A stretch of DNA of 64,000 nt from Nocardia tengchongensis (lineage in GTDB: Bacteria > Actinomycetota > Actinomycetes > Mycobacteriales > Mycobacteriaceae), in the NCBI RefSeq assembly GCF_018362975.1, contig NZ_CP074371.1, positions 6,510,001-6,574,000 of the forward strand, in the 5' to 3' direction. The notes beneath the pieces are model-generated. The model had not been told where the DNA came from. It saw only the letters and a program-made list of their open reading frames with translations, and searched no databases. Position numbers and translations under genes: made by a program. Of this stretch, positions 19,257 through 29,757 are shown piece by piece (positions within the stretch are counted from its first letter, which is position 1; the number at the start of each line of letters is the position of its first letter).

Positions 19257-21770
19257 GTGCAGCAACTGTCCGAATTGGTTCCCGACCGTGCCGTACCCGA
19301 CGTGGACCCGGATTGGTTGTACGAGACCTTCGCCGACTGGGCGAGCCAGGCGGGTCTCGAGCTGTACCCGGCACAGGAAGAAGCGCTGCTGGAGCTGGTC
19401 ACCGGGTCCAACGTCATCCTCAACACCCCGACCGGATCGGGGAAGTCGCTGGTCGCGCTGGGCGCGCATTTCGCGGCGCTGAACAAGGGCGTGCGCAGCT
19501 ACTACACCGCGCCGATCAAGGCCCTGGTGAGCGAGAAGTTCTTCGCGCTGTGCGAGGTCTTCGGCGCCGACCGGGTGGGCATGGTGACCGGTGACGCGGC
19601 GGTGAACCCGGACGCGCCGATCATCTGCGCCACCGCGGAGATCCTGGCCAACCTGGCGTTGCGCGAGGGTGCCGCGGCCAAGGTCGGCCAGGTCGTGATG
19701 GACGAGTTCCACTACTACGCCGATCCCGATCGCGGCTGGGCGTGGCAGGTGCCGCTGATCGAGTTGCCCAATGTCCAATTCCTGCTGATGTCGGCCACTC
19801 TCGGCGAGGTCGACTTCTTCGCCGAGGACCTGACCAAGCGGACCGGGCGCGAGACCTCCATCGTGTCCGGCTCCGAACGTCCGGTGCCGCTGAGCTTCTC
19901 CTACGTCCGCACCCCCATCACCGAGACGCTGGAAGACCTGGTCACCACCAGTCTCGCGCCGGTGTACGTGGTCCACTTCACGCAGGCTTCGGCCATGGAG
20001 CGGGCGCAGGCGCTGATGAGCGTGAACATGTCGACCAAGGCCGAGAAGGAGGCCATCGCCGCGGCCATCGGCGAATTCCGCTTCGCCACCGGATTCGGCA
20101 AGACGCTGTCGCGGTTCATCCGCCACGGGGTCGGCGTGCACCACGCGGGCATGCTGCCCAAGTACCGGCGCCTGGTGGAGAAGCTCGCGCAGGACGGGCT
20201 GCTGAAAGTGGTGTGCGGCACCGACACCCTCGGCGTCGGCATCAACGTGCCGATCCGCACGGTCATGCTGACCGGGCTGACCAAGTTCGACGGCGTGCGC
20301 ACCCGGCGGCTCAATGCCCGCGAGTTCCACCAGATCGCCGGGCGCGCGGGCCGCGCGGGCTACGACACCATGGGCACGGTGGTCGTGCAGGCCCCCGAGC
20401 ACGAGGTGGAGAACGCGCGCCTGATCGCCAAGGCCGGCGACGATCCCAAGAAGCTCAAGAAGGTCCAGAAGAAGAAGCCGCCCGAGGGCTTCGTGTCCTG
20501 GTCGGAGGAGACTTTCGACCGGCTGGTGGCGGCCTCGCCCGAACCGATGGTGTCGCGGTTCAACGTGACCAACTCCATGCTGCTGAATGTGATTGCGCGC
20601 AAGGGCAATTGCTTCTACGCCATGCGGCATCTGCTGGAGCAGAACCATGAGCCGCGCGCGGCGCAGCGCAAGCACATCCTCAAGGCGATCCGGCTGTACC
20701 GGGCGCTGCGCGACGCGGGCGTGGTGCAGCAGCTCGACGAACCCGACGCCGACGGCCGCCACGCCCGGCTGATGGTCGATCTGCAGCGCGACTTCGCCCT
20801 CGATCAGCCGCTGTCGCCGTTCGCGCTGGCGGCCTTGGAGCTGCTCGACAAAGAGTCGCCGACCTACACCCTCGATGTGATCTCGCTCATCGAGTCCACC
20901 CTCGAGGATCCGCGCCAGCTGCTGATGGCCCAGCAGCACAAGGCGCGCGGAGTGGCGGTCGCGGAGATGAAGGCCGACGGGATCGAATACGAGGAGCGGA
21001 TGGAACTCCTCGAAGAGGTCACCTGGCCCAAGCCGCTGGCCGCCGAGCTCATCGAGCCGGCGTTCGAGACCTACAAGGGCGGGCATCCCTGGGTGTCGGA
21101 GTTCGAGCCCTCCCCCAAGTCCGTGGTCCGCGAGATGGTCGAGCGGTCCATGACCTTCGCCGAGCTGGTGTCGGGCTACGAGCTGGCCCGCTCGGAGGGC
21201 GTGGTGCTGCGGTATCTGGCCGACGCCTACCGGGCGCTGCGGCGCACCGTGCCCGAGCAGGCCCGCACCGAGGAACTCGACGACATCACCGAATGGCTGG
21301 GCGAGTTGATCCGGCAGGTGGATTCGAGCCTGCTCGACGAATGGGAGCAGCTCACCAATCCGGGCGCCGAAGGCGACGATCAGCAGGTCGCGTTCGGGGC
21401 GGAGACGGTACGCCCGATCTCGGCCAACGAGCGCTCCTTCCGGGTGCTGGTGCGCAACGCCATGTTCCGCCGGGTCGACCTGGCGGCGCTGCGGCGCTGG
21501 GCGGCGCTCGAGGAGCTGGGTGACGACCTGGACTGGGAGGCCGAATTGGGCCCCTATTTCGACGAGTACGCCACCATCGGCACCGGGCCGAACGCCCGGG
21601 GCCCGAAACTCTTCCAGGTGGAACAGCGGCCCGGCTTCTGGCATGTGCGTCAGGTGCTCGACGACCCGGCCGGGGATCACGGCTGGTCGCTCGACGGCGT
21701 GGTGGATCTGGCCGAATCGGACGCAGCGGGCGAAGTGGTCTTCGACGAGGTGTCGATCACCGCGGGCTGA
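19257..21770 (+). CDS. Ski2-like DEAD/DEAH-box RNA helicase with DUF3516 C-terminus
   Basis: 837 residues. Walker A is in NTPTGSGKSLVA (about residues 58-69) and the DExH box in MDEFHYYADPDRG. Motif III is in LLMSATLG, and motif VI in HQIAGRAGRAGYD. The C-terminal about 350 residues form the helical DUF3516 region found in actinobacterial members. It probably unwinds structured RNA for decay or ribosome processing, by analogy with Ski2/Mtr4 helicases. GTG 19257 gives the usual N-terminus; no Shine-Dalgarno site precedes it and a TAACGT -10-like hexamer lies about 9 bp upstream, so the message may be leaderless. Confidence 0.93.
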   Translation: MQQLSELVPDRAVPDVDPDWLYETFADWASQAGLELYPAQEEALLELVTGSNVILNTPTGSGKSLVALGAHFAALNKGVRSYYTAPIKALVSEKFFALCEVFGADRVGMVTGDAAVNPDAPIICATAEILANLALREGAAAKVGQVVMDEFHYYADPDRGWAWQVPLIELPNVQFLLMSATLGEVDFFAEDLTKRTGRETSIVSGSERPVPLSFSYVRTPITETLEDLVTTSLAPVYVVHFTQASAMERAQALMSVNMSTKAEKEAIAAAIGEFRFATGFGKTLSRFIRHGVGVHHAGMLPKYRRLVEKLAQDGLLKVVCGTDTLGVGINVPIRTVMLTGLTKFDGVRTRRLNAREFHQIAGRAGRAGYDTMGTVVVQAPEHEVENARLIAKAGDDPKKLKKVQKKKPPEGFVSWSEETFDRLVAASPEPMVSRFNVTNSMLLNVIARKGNCFYAMRHLLEQNHEPRAAQRKHILKAIRLYRALRDAGVVQQLDEPDADGRHARLMVDLQRDFALDQPLSPFALAALELLDKESPTYTLDVISLIESTLEDPRQLLMAQQHKARGVAVAEMKADGIEYEERMELLEEVTWPKPLAAELIEPAFETYKGGHPWVSEFEPSPKSVVREMVERSMTFAELVSGYELARSEGVVLRYLADAYRALRRTVPEQARTEELDDITEWLGELIRQVDSSLLDEWEQLTNPGAEGDDQQVAFGAETVRPISANERSFRVLVRNAMFRRVDLAALRRWAALEELGDDLDWEAELGPYFDEYATIGTGPNARGPKLFQVEQRPGFWHVRQVLDDPAGDHGWSLDGVVDLAESDAAGEVVFDEVSITAG

Positions 21771-21878
21771 GTGCAACCCCGGTCACACCGGTTCGTTTTC
21801 CGAGGGCGAACGCTGCTATTCTCGCGCACTGTTGCCGTTTTCCGGCTCGCCCACCGAACCACGGAGAGTTCCCTTAGA

Positions 21879-22994
21879 TTGACCGACGCAAACCTGCCCG
21901 AGTCGCCCTGTCTGGTCGTCGACCTGAACCGGGTGCGCGCGAACTACCGCGCACTGCAAGCCGCCCTGCCCGCGGCGCGAATTCGCTTCGCCGTCAAGGC
22001 GAGTCCGCTACCGGAGATCATCCGGCTGCTGAATGACGAGGGCGCCGAGTTCGACGTCGCCAGCGTCGGCGAGATCGAACTCTGCCTCGCACAGGACGTC
22101 GATCCGGCCGTCATGTGCTACGGCAATCCGATCAAGAAGGCCTCGCAGATCGCCACCGCCTACGCGGCGGGTGTGCGGCGCTACGCCTTCGACACCGAGG
22201 CCGACCTGGAACGCATCGCCGAGCATGCGCCGGGCTCGGAGGTCGAGTGCCGGTTCCTGTCGTCGGCCCCGCAGTCGCAGACGCCGTTCGGGACCAAGTT
22301 CGGCTGCGCGCCGGGCGAGGCCGCCCGGCTGCTGGTGCGGGCGCACGATCTGGGCCTGCGGGTGGTCGGCCCCTACTTCCACGTCGGCTCGCAGCAGCTC
22401 GACCCGAAGGCCTGGGGCATCGGGATCGAGCAGGCCGGAGCCATCGCGGAAGCGCTGGCGGTCAAGGACATTCCGGTCACTGCGGTGAATATCGGTGGGG
22501 GACTGCCGATTTCGTATGTCGATCCGGCTCCGGGGGTCTCGGAGCTGGGTGCGGCGATCGCCGATGCGGCGGCCCGCTATCTCCCGGAACACACCGCGCT
22601 CGTCGTGGAACCCGGTCGCGCCCTGGTGGGCAACACCGGTGTGATTCACGCCGAAGTGGTGAATGTTCGCAGAGCGCCGGACGGGCGGCGCTGGGTATAC
22701 CTCGACATCGGCCGCTATAACGGCATGGCCGAAACCGAGAACGAGTACATCGCCTACCGATTCGAAACCGATCGGGACACGGATCCGAAGGACGAGGCAG
22801 TGGTTGCCGGTCCTACGTGTGACGGCGACGATGTACTCTATCAACGCACGCGTGTCCTCCTTCCGACCACGTTGCAAGCCGGTGATCCCGTTCGGATCCT
22901 CGAAACCGGCGCCTATACGGCGAGCTATTCGTCGGTGTCCTTCAACGGTTTTCCGCCACTGACAGTCCATGTCACTGGCGCTGAGCGAGAGTGA
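21879..22994 (+). CDS. Ornithine decarboxylase-like PLP enzyme (alanine racemase fold)
   Basis: 371 residues of the fold-type III decarboxylase family. The PLP lysine is in RFAVKASP, the phosphate-binding glycines in NIGGGLP, and the active-site Cys in GPTCDGDDVLYQ; the Cys-Asp-Gly pattern is that of ornithine rather than diaminopimelate decarboxylases. It would make putrescine from ornithine. The next gene, 9 bp downstream, encodes the two enzymes that make spermidine from putrescine. The TTG start at 21879 follows a GGAGAG site. A longer frame from GTG 21771 is rejected because a TATTCT -10-like element at 21817-21822 puts the likely transcript start inside it. Lysine as an alternative substrate cannot be excluded. 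Confidence 0.88.
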   Translation: MTDANLPESPCLVVDLNRVRANYRALQAALPAARIRFAVKASPLPEIIRLLNDEGAEFDVASVGEIELCLAQDVDPAVMCYGNPIKKASQIATAYAAGVRRYAFDTEADLERIAEHAPGSEVECRFLSSAPQSQTPFGTKFGCAPGEAARLLVRAHDLGLRVVGPYFHVGSQQLDPKAWGIGIEQAGAIAEALAVKDIPVTAVNIGGGLPISYVDPAPGVSELGAAIADAAARYLPEHTALVVEPGRALVGNTGVIHAEVVNVRRAPDGRRWVYLDIGRYNGMAETENEYIAYRFETDRDTDPKDEAVVAGPTCDGDDVLYQRTRVLLPTTLQAGDPVRILETGAYTASYSSVSFNGFPPLTVHVTGAERE

Positions 22995-23003
22995 GTTTTA
23001 GCC

Positions 23004-24219
23004 ATGATCACGGCAGAATTCACCGGCTGGCACGTGCTGGCCGAGTTCGGTGGTGTCGACGCTGGTCTCTGCGACGACCTCGAACGACTCGAAACCGCGC
23101 TTCGAAAATCGTTGGTCGCCGCGGGGGTGACCATCTGCGATGTCGTGCGGAAGAAGTTCGAGCCGCAGGGTGTCACCATCCTGGCCCTGCTCGCCGAGTC
23201 GCATGCCTCGATCCACACCTACCCTGAGTCCGGCGACATCTTCGTCGACGTATTCACTTGCGGCAGCATCGGTTCCGGCGCCACCAAGGCCGTCGAACTG
23301 CTGCAGCAGGAGCTGTCCCCGGGTTCGGTGAACATCGAGGTCATCCAGCGCGGCCACACCGCCCGCCGGATCCACGAGCCGGTCGGCGAGGGTCTGACCC
23401 GGGTGTGGAACACGACGGAAACCATCGTCGACACCAACACCCCTACCAGCACATGGTGATCGCGCGGACCGAGCAGGGCATCTCCCTGTTCTCCGACGAC
23501 GACCGCCAGTCCACCGAGTTCTCGCAGCTCACCTACCACGAGGCCATGCTGGTCCCGGGGTACGCGCTGGCCGCGAAGCTGGACAAGGTGCTGATCATCG
23601 GTTCCGGTGAGGGTGTCGCCTCGCAGATGTCGGTGGCCGCGGGCGCCTCGCTCGTCGATCACGTCGACATCGACCAGCTGGAGGTGGAGCTGTGCGCCGA
23701 GCACCTCCCCTACGGCTACAGCCAGGCCGATCTGGCCGAGGCGGTCGCGCAGACCGGCCCGATCAAGATGCACTACGCCGACGGCTGGGACTTCCTGGCC
23801 AAGGCCGAGGCCGCGGGCGTGCGCTACGACATGATCTGCATCGACCTGCCCGACGAGCGGGTCGAGGACGCGCAGCACAACCGCCTCTACGAGGACGACT
23901 TCCTCAACCGCTGCAAGGCGCTGCTGGCCGAGGGCGGCGTGCTCGCCGCGCAGGCCGGCTGTCAGACCATGTGGCGCAACGAGACCCTGAAGCGTTCGTG
24001 GACCCGTTTCCACAACCTGTTCGAGACCGTCGTGCCCTACGTCAGCGACGAGCACGAGTGGACGTTCATCTTCGGTACCCGAAGGCGATCGCGGATCCGG
24101 TCGCGAAGATGACCGAGACCTCTCGACCCTGCCCTACAAGGCCGAGACCATCGACGAGCGGGCCCTGGTCCGCGGCGCGATCGAGCCGCACGCCGCTGCG
24201 GGCGAGCGTGACCGTCTAA
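23004..24219 (+). CDS. speD-speE: S-adenosylmethionine decarboxylase fused to spermidine synthase (several frameshifts)
   Basis: Residues 1-125 are a bacterial SpeD. Self-cleavage to form the pyruvoyl group is expected between Glu65 and Ser66 of LLAESHASIHTYPE, and the catalytic Cys is in DVFTCGS. The frame ends at 23459, but one extra C in the CCCC run at 23440-23443 joins it to an aminopropyltransferase beginning TPYQHMVIARTEQG and carrying KVLIIGSGEGVAS (SAM-type loop), DHVDIDQLEVE and the active-site segment MICIDLPDERVED. Two more single-C losses are inferred at about 24078-24080 and 24119-24120. The exact stop (24177-24219) stays unclear. Together the parts convert putrescine plus SAM to spermidine. 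The conserved TPYQ lies upstream of any separate start codon, which favours one fused protein of about 405 residues. The GGGDG and DSSDP motifs of classic SpeE are altered. Confidence 0.85.
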
Positions 24220-24237
24220 TCGACGCGGTACCACCGG

Positions 24238-24278
24238 AGCGCCCCGCACAGCCTGGCTGTGCGGGGCGCTTCGTTTTT
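24238..24278. terminator. Strong terminator after the polyamine operon
   Basis: A 14-bp perfect stem (24238-24251 with 24257-24270) with a 5-nt loop, followed by TCGTTTTT. It lies between convergent genes and probably serves both. Confidence 0.85.
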
Positions 24279-24285
24279 CGTCGGT

Positions 24286-25359
24286 TCAGACAACGGATTT
24301 CGTTGTGCGAGGGCCGATCGTCACGCGATCGGGGGGAGGTGTGACCACCTGACCGGCGTAGGCCAGCCCCGCGCCGAACCCCAGCAGCAGCGCCGTGTCG
24401 CCGGGCTTGGACGCGCCCGAGCGCAGCAGCTGCTCCATCGCCATCGGGATCGACGCGGCGCTGGTATTGCCCGCTTCCGCGATGTCCCTTGCGACAGCGA
24501 TGTTTTCGGGCATGTGCAGCGTGCGCACCAGCGCGTCGGTGATGCGGCCGTTGGCCTGGTGCGGCACGAAGGCGTCCAGATCCTCGACGCCGACGCCCGC
24601 CTGATCGAGCGCCTCGCGGCAGGCCTTCTCCAAGAACGTGACGGCCCAGCGGAATACGGCCGCGCCGTTCATCCGGATGTAGGGCCGCTCGGTGGTGCCG
24701 CCGGTGGCCTCGGCCGCCGCCACCTCGGCGAAGTAGGTCTTGAAGTCCTTGTCCTGCTTGATCGCCGCGGTCTGGCTGCCGTCCGAGCCCCAGGCCACCG
24801 GGCCGATGCCCTCGACGTCCGAGGCGCCCACCACGACCGCGCCCGCACCGTCGGCGAAGATGAACGCGCAGGTGCGGTCGTCCTGGTCGAGCAGGTCCGA
24901 GAGCCGCTCGACGCCGATGACCAGCACGTGGCGGGCCTGCCCGGCGCGCACCAGGTTGGCGCCGTTGGCCAGGGCGTAGCAGAAGCCCGCGCAGCCGGCC
25001 GAGACGTCGAAGGCGGCGGTGTCGTGCATGCCGAGTTCGGTGGCGACCACCGCGCCGGCCGACGGGCCGAGCACCATCTGCGAGGACGTGGCCAGGATGA
25101 CCGCGTCGATCTGGTCGGCGGTGATTCCGGCGGCGGCGAGCGCGTCGCGGGCGGCGGCGGCGCTCATGCCGACGATGGTCTCGTCGTCATCGGCCCAATG
25201 TCGGGCTTCGATGCCGGAGCGGGTCCGGATCCATTCGTCGGAGGAGTTGATGCGGTCGACGATCTCGGCGTTGGGGACCACCCGGCGTGGCCGGTACACG
25301 CCCAGGCCGAGCAGGGCGGCGTGGGCTACCGGGGAGGCGGTGGCGATCAGGGCTGGCAT
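24286..25359 (-). CDS. 3-oxoacyl-ACP synthase III (KAS III, FabH-like)
   Basis: 357 residues of the thiolase fold. The catalytic triad is complete: Cys in DVSAGCAGFCYA, His in FVPHQANGRI and Asn in EAGNTSAASIPMA. KAS III enzymes start fatty-acid or polyketide chains by condensing an acyl-CoA with malonyl-ACP; the N-terminus is about 20 residues longer than housekeeping FabH. GAGGAAAT precedes the ATG at 25359. It stands alone, divergent from a TetR-type regulator with palindromic operators between, so it is probably a regulated accessory synthase rather than the main FabH. Confidence 0.92.
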   Translation of the reverse strand: MPALIATASPVAHAALLGLGVYRPRRVVPNAEIVDRINSSDEWIRTRSGIEARHWADDDETIVGMSAAAARDALAAAGITADQIDAVILATSSQMVLGPSAGAVVATELGMHDTAAFDVSAGCAGFCYALANGANLVRAGQARHVLVIGVERLSDLLDQDDRTCAFIFADGAGAVVVGASDVEGIGPVAWGSDGSQTAAIKQDKDFKTYFAEVAAAEATGGTTERPYIRMNGAAVFRWAVTFLEKACREALDQAGVGVEDLDAFVPHQANGRITDALVRTLHMPENIAVARDIAEAGNTSAASIPMAMEQLLRSGASKPGDTALLLGFGAGLAYAGQVVTPPPDRVTIGPRTTKSVV

Positions 25360-25383
25360 GCGCGGATTTCCTCTTTTCCCATA

Positions 25384-25456
25384 TGAACCGATCGGTTCAC
25401 ATGACTTAGGTTTAACATGGACCGATCGGTTCACACAAGGGGCTGATCGGTTAACA
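25384..25456. promoter_or_regulatory. TetR-type operator cluster
   Basis: TGAACCGATCGGTTCA (25384-25399) is a perfect 16-bp palindrome. TGGACCGATCGGTTCA (25418-25433) is the same with one mismatch, and a degenerate third copy, CTGATCGGTTAACA, lies at 25443-25456. They fill the 118 bp between divergent KAS III and TetR-family genes, and the centre-to-centre spacing of the first two is 34 bp. Repression of both genes by the adjacent regulator is the natural reading. Confidence 0.8.
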
Positions 25457-25477
25457 CTGGGGCTGGAGGACATTGCA

Positions 25478-26062
25478 ATGACGGCGGGACCACGCGCCCG
25501 ATTGATCGCGAGCACCATCACCACCGTCCAGGAACACGGCGTGCACGCGGCCGGTCTCAACGAACTCCTCAAACGCAGCAACGCCTCCAGAAACTCGCTC
25601 TACCAGCACTTCCCTTCCGGCAAGGGCGAATTGGTGGCGACCGCGGCCCGGATCGTGTCGCGCATGGTCTACTCCCACGTCAGCCGCATGTCCGACGCCC
25701 TGCCCGTGGCGCCCTCGTTGGACGCCTGGGTCGACGAGTTGCTCGGCTTCTGGCGCGGCCAACTCGAGACCAGCGAGTTCCGCGCCGGATCGTTCATGAT
25801 GGCCGCCGCGCTCGACGAGCTGGACCCGACGCTGCAGTCCGCGGCCGGGCAGGCCTTCTCCGAATGGACCGCCCGCCTGGCCGACGGGCTGGTCGACGCG
25901 GGCATCGAACGCGCCACCGCGTGCTCGCTGTCGGGCTTCGCGCTCTCGGTGATCGAGGGCGCGATCGTGCAGAGCCGGGCCCTGAAATCCGCCCTCCCCT
26001 TCACCGACGCCGGCACCCAGCTCGCCGTCCTGCTGCACCACCACATGCCCAACCGCCGCTGA
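25478..26062 (+). CDS. TetR/AcrR family transcriptional regulator
   Basis: 194 residues. The N-terminal HTH (about 8-55) contains [20 protein letters not shown] and [17 protein letters not shown], the TetR recognition helix and following helix; the C-terminal domain is the LmrA/YxaF-like ligand-binding fold. GGAGG lies 9 bp before ATG 25478. The operator cluster immediately upstream suggests autorepression and control of the divergent KAS III gene, with an acyl or lipid-like ligand as a guess only. Confidence 0.92.
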   Translation: MTAGPRARLIASTITTVQEHGVHAAGLNELLKRSNASRNSLYQHFPSGKGELVATAARIVSRMVYSHVSRMSDALPVAPSLDAWVDELLGFWRGQLETSEFRAGSFMMAAALDELDPTLQSAAGQAFSEWTARLADGLVDAGIERATACSLSGFALSVIEGAIVQSRALKSALPFTDAGTQLAVLLHHHMPNRR

Positions 26063-26076
26063 TCGGGCGCCGACGG

Positions 26077-26107
26077 TTGACTTGGAGCGCACTCCAGGTC
26101 GTAGCGT
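26077..26107 (+). promoter_or_regulatory. MerR-type promoter with 19-bp spacer
   Basis: TTGACT (26077-26082) and TAGCGT (26102-26107) are 19 bp apart, the over-long spacing that MerR-family activators correct. Between them ACTTGGAG and CTCCAGGT (26080-26099) form a dyad with one mismatch. The aldo/keto reductase gene starts 59 bp downstream. No merR gene is adjacent. Confidence 0.75.
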
Positions 26108-26165
26108 CGAGGTCACGAGCGGCGGCCCGCCGCGAATTCCATTCCTACCGAGGAGGATTCATCGC

Positions 26166-27148
<983 letters not shown>

Positions 27149-27188
27149 TCCCGCCCCGATCCCGGCCCTCGATGAGGAGAATGACCGC

Positions 27189-27626
27189 ATGAGGATTTCG
27201 GTTGCCGCAGACGAGGACACCGGGGTGGCCACGGCCGTGGTCGAGGAGCTGAGGGCCCGGGGACACGAGGTCACCGTGCACGGGGCCCTCGATCCGGACG
27301 AACGGGACGACTGGGCGTGGGCGTGTGAGGCGGCAGCGCGCGATGTCGCCGACGGCCGGACCGAGCAGGCGATCGTGTGCTGCTGGACCGGCACCGGCGC
27401 GTCCATCGCCGCCAACAAGGTCGCCGGGGTGCGGGCGGCGCTGTGCGTGGACGCGTATACCGCTGAGGGAGCGCGGAAGTGGAACGACGCGAATGTGCTG
27501 GCGCTGAGCTTGCGCCTCACCTCGCGCGCGCAGCTGAGCGAGATTCTCGACGCCTGGTTCGCCGGGGCCCCGAGCGCGGACCCCGGCGATCTGGCGAACA
27601 TCGCCCACGTGGATCTGATCGGCTGA
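27189..27626 (+). CDS. RpiB/LacA/LacB family sugar-phosphate isomerase-like protein
   Basis: 145 residues of the ribose-5-phosphate isomerase B family, recognised by [20 protein letters not shown] and [12 protein letters not shown]. Several signature positions differ from true RpiB: the N-terminal SDHAG-type substrate motif reads AADEDTG, the Cys-Gly-Thr-Gly loop reads CCWTGTG and the HNDAN motif reads WNDAN. It may therefore act on another sugar phosphate or have lost isomerase activity. GATGAGGAG provides a ribosome site for ATG 27189, 40 bp after the restored end of the aldo/keto reductase gene; the two are probably co-transcribed. Confidence 0.8.
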   Translation: MRISVAADEDTGVATAVVEELRARGHEVTVHGALDPDERDDWAWACEAAARDVADGRTEQAIVCCWTGTGASIAANKVAGVRAALCVDAYTAEGARKWNDANVLALSLRLTSRAQLSEILDAWFAGAPSADPGDLANIAHVDLIG

Positions 27627-27648
27627 TCAGTTTTCCCGGCTCGGCTGA

Positions 27649-29264
27649 TCAGTCCGCGGCAGCGAGATCCGCGTGTTGCGTGCGCAATTCGCGCTTGAGG
27701 ATCTTGCCACTGGGGTTCTTGGGCAGGGCCTCGACGAAGGTCACGTACTTGGGGACCTTGTAGCCGGCGAGGCGCTGCTTGCAGTGCGCGATGACCGCCG
27801 CGGCGTCCGGGGCGGTTCCGGTGCGCGCCACCACGATCGCGGCCACGGCCTCGATCCAGCGGGCGTGCGGGATGCCGACCACCGCGGCTTCGGAGACGTC
27901 GGGGTGCTCGTAGAGGACTTCCTCGACCTCGCGGCTGGCCACGTTCTCGCCGCCGGTCTTGATCATGTCCTTCTTGCGGTCGACGACGCTGAGATAGCCG
28001 TCGGCGTCCAGGACGCCCAGGTCGCCGCTGTGGAACCAGCCGTTGCGGAAGGCTTCCGCGGTTTTGGCGGGATCGTTCCAGTAGCCGAGCATGGCCTGCG
28101 GGGAGCGGTGCACGATCTCGCCGACGACACCGACGGCGACAGGATTGTCGTCGTCGTCGACCACCCGGTTTCGACGTTGAGCGCCGGGCGGCCCGCCGAA
28201 CCGGGTTTGGTGAGCTGATCCTCGGGGGCGAGCACCGTCGCCAGCGGCGAGAGTTCGGTCTGGCCGTAGAAATTGGTGAGGCCGACGCCGGGTAGTCGCT
28301 CGGCGAGTTCGTGCAGGACCTCCACGGGCATGATGCTCGCGCCGTAGTAGCCCTTGCGCAGCGAGGACAGGTCGTAGCTGTCGAAGCCGGGATGGCGCAG
28401 CAGCGAAACCCACACCGTCGGCGGGCAGAACAGTTTGGTGGCACGTTCGGTCTCGATGGTGCGCAGCACGGTCGCCGGGTCGGGGCCCGGCAGCAGGATG
28501 CTGGTCGCGCCCAGCCACAGGTCGGGGGTGAGGAAGCAGTGCAGTTGAGCGCAGTGATAGAGCGGCAGCGCGTGCACGTCGATGTCGTCGGCGCTCATCC
28601 GGCCGTCGACGACCACGCTGCTGTACTGCGCGATCAGGGCGCGGCTCGACAGCACAGCGCCTTTGGGGCGCGACTCGGTGCCGGAGGTGTACATGATCTG
28701 GATCGGGTCGTCGTCGGCGACGAACGCCGTGGGCGCGGAGGCGTCGGGGTGGTGTTCCCAGGCGCTCACGTCCTCCCACCCGGCCGCGGCGGGCAGGCCG
28801 CCGAGCCCGATCCAGCCGAGCAGCCGGATCTCGCTGTCGCTGAGCTGTTTCACCGCGGCCGCGGCTTCGGTGGCCAGGCCGTCCTCGGCGATGAAACCGA
28901 CCGCTCCGGAGTGCGCGAGGATGAAGGCCACCTCGTCGGCGGTGAGCATGAAGTTGATCGGCACCGAAATCGCGCCGAGCCGGGCCAGCGCGAAGTACAG
29001 CAGCACGAACTCACGGCAGTTGTGCGAGTAGATCGCGATCCGATCGCCCTGCGCCACACCGCGATCGGCCAGGCTGTGCGCGACCCGGTTGACCGCCGCG
29101 TCGAGCTCGGCGTAGCTCTCCCGGCGCTCGCGCCAGACCAGCGCGGTCTTGTCCGGGACCCGGGCGGCGCTGCGCCGCAGCAGATCTCCGAGCGCCTGCG
29201 AGCGCGCGCCCGCCACGGTCGGATCGGTGCGCGTCACGGTCGGCTCACTGCGCTGTGCATCCAT
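27649..29264 (-). CDS. Fatty-acid--CoA ligase family protein (frameshifted near 28166)
   Basis: An AMP-forming acyl-CoA synthetase. The P-loop-like motif is MYTSGTESRPKGAVLSSRA, the adenine motif NFYGQTELSPL, the hinge GDLGVLDADGYLSVVDRKKD and the catalytic C-terminal Lys in NPSGKILKREL. The frame breaks at about 28164-28169, where one missing base in a CCCGGG-like run separates ALNVET from RVVDDDDNPV. Restored length is 538 residues, normal for the family. Related enzymes activate fatty or aromatic acids; the substrate is not evident. A faint ribosome site precedes ATG 29264. Confidence 0.9.
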
Positions 29265-29298
29265 GCGACCAACTTCTACCGCACGAGTGTGGCCCGTG

Positions 29299-29757
29299 TC
29301 ATACAGTCTCGCTGAGCAGGATCAGATCGCGCCGCCACGCAGCACATTTCGAGGCGTAATACGGCAGGTGCCCGGTCTCGAAGTCCGCCGCCGACCAATC
29401 GTCGGCGGCGACCTCGGCGGTCCAGGTGTAGGTCCAGGCGTACCCGGCGCGCTCCCCCGCCAGGACCGGCACCGGCGTCAGGTCGTATTCGTCGTCTTCG
29501 AAGGCGTCGAGCACCTGCCAGTCGTCGCGGCCGAGCTCGGTGAGCAGGAAACCGTCGGTCACGGAATCGGTGGCGGTGACCAGTCCCGGATACGCCTTCC
29601 CGGGCAGCGCGGCGGCACGCCGCCCGATCAGCCGCGCGGGCTCCATCGCCGGAACCCGGCCGATCAATGCGCTCAGAACGGTGGGAAACCGCAAAGTTCC
29701 ATAGACGAACAGTGGGTCACTCGCGACGGGAAGCCTGCGCGCCGGACGTTCGCTCAT
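29299..29757 (-). CDS. Gamma-glutamylcyclotransferase family protein (AIG2-like)
   Basis: 152 residues with the cyclotransferase fold: the phosphate-like loop FVYGTLRFP and the catalytic Glu region DAFEDDEYDLTPV. Family members release 5-oxoproline from gamma-glutamyl amines or act on related small amides. Its ATG overlaps the stop of the upstream lactonase-like gene (ATGA), so the two are translationally coupled and may act in one pathway. Confidence 0.82.
   Translation of the reverse strand: MSERPARRLPVASDPLFVYGTLRFPTVLSALIGRVPAMEPARLIGRRAAALPGKAYPGLVTATDSVTDGFLLTELGRDDWQVLDAFEDDEYDLTPVPVLAGERAGYAWTYTWTAEVAADDWSAADFETGHLPYYASKCAAWRRDLILLSETV

Noticed and set aside
19062..21776. A 904-codon minus-strand frame opposite the Ski2-like helicase gene
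   Set aside because: Same reasons: it mirrors a well-supported helicase gene and shows no domain.
25403..25416. TTAGGTTTAAC as a possible IdeR box in the TetR/KAS III intergenic region
   Set aside because: Poor match in the second half, and the TetR palindromes explain the region better.
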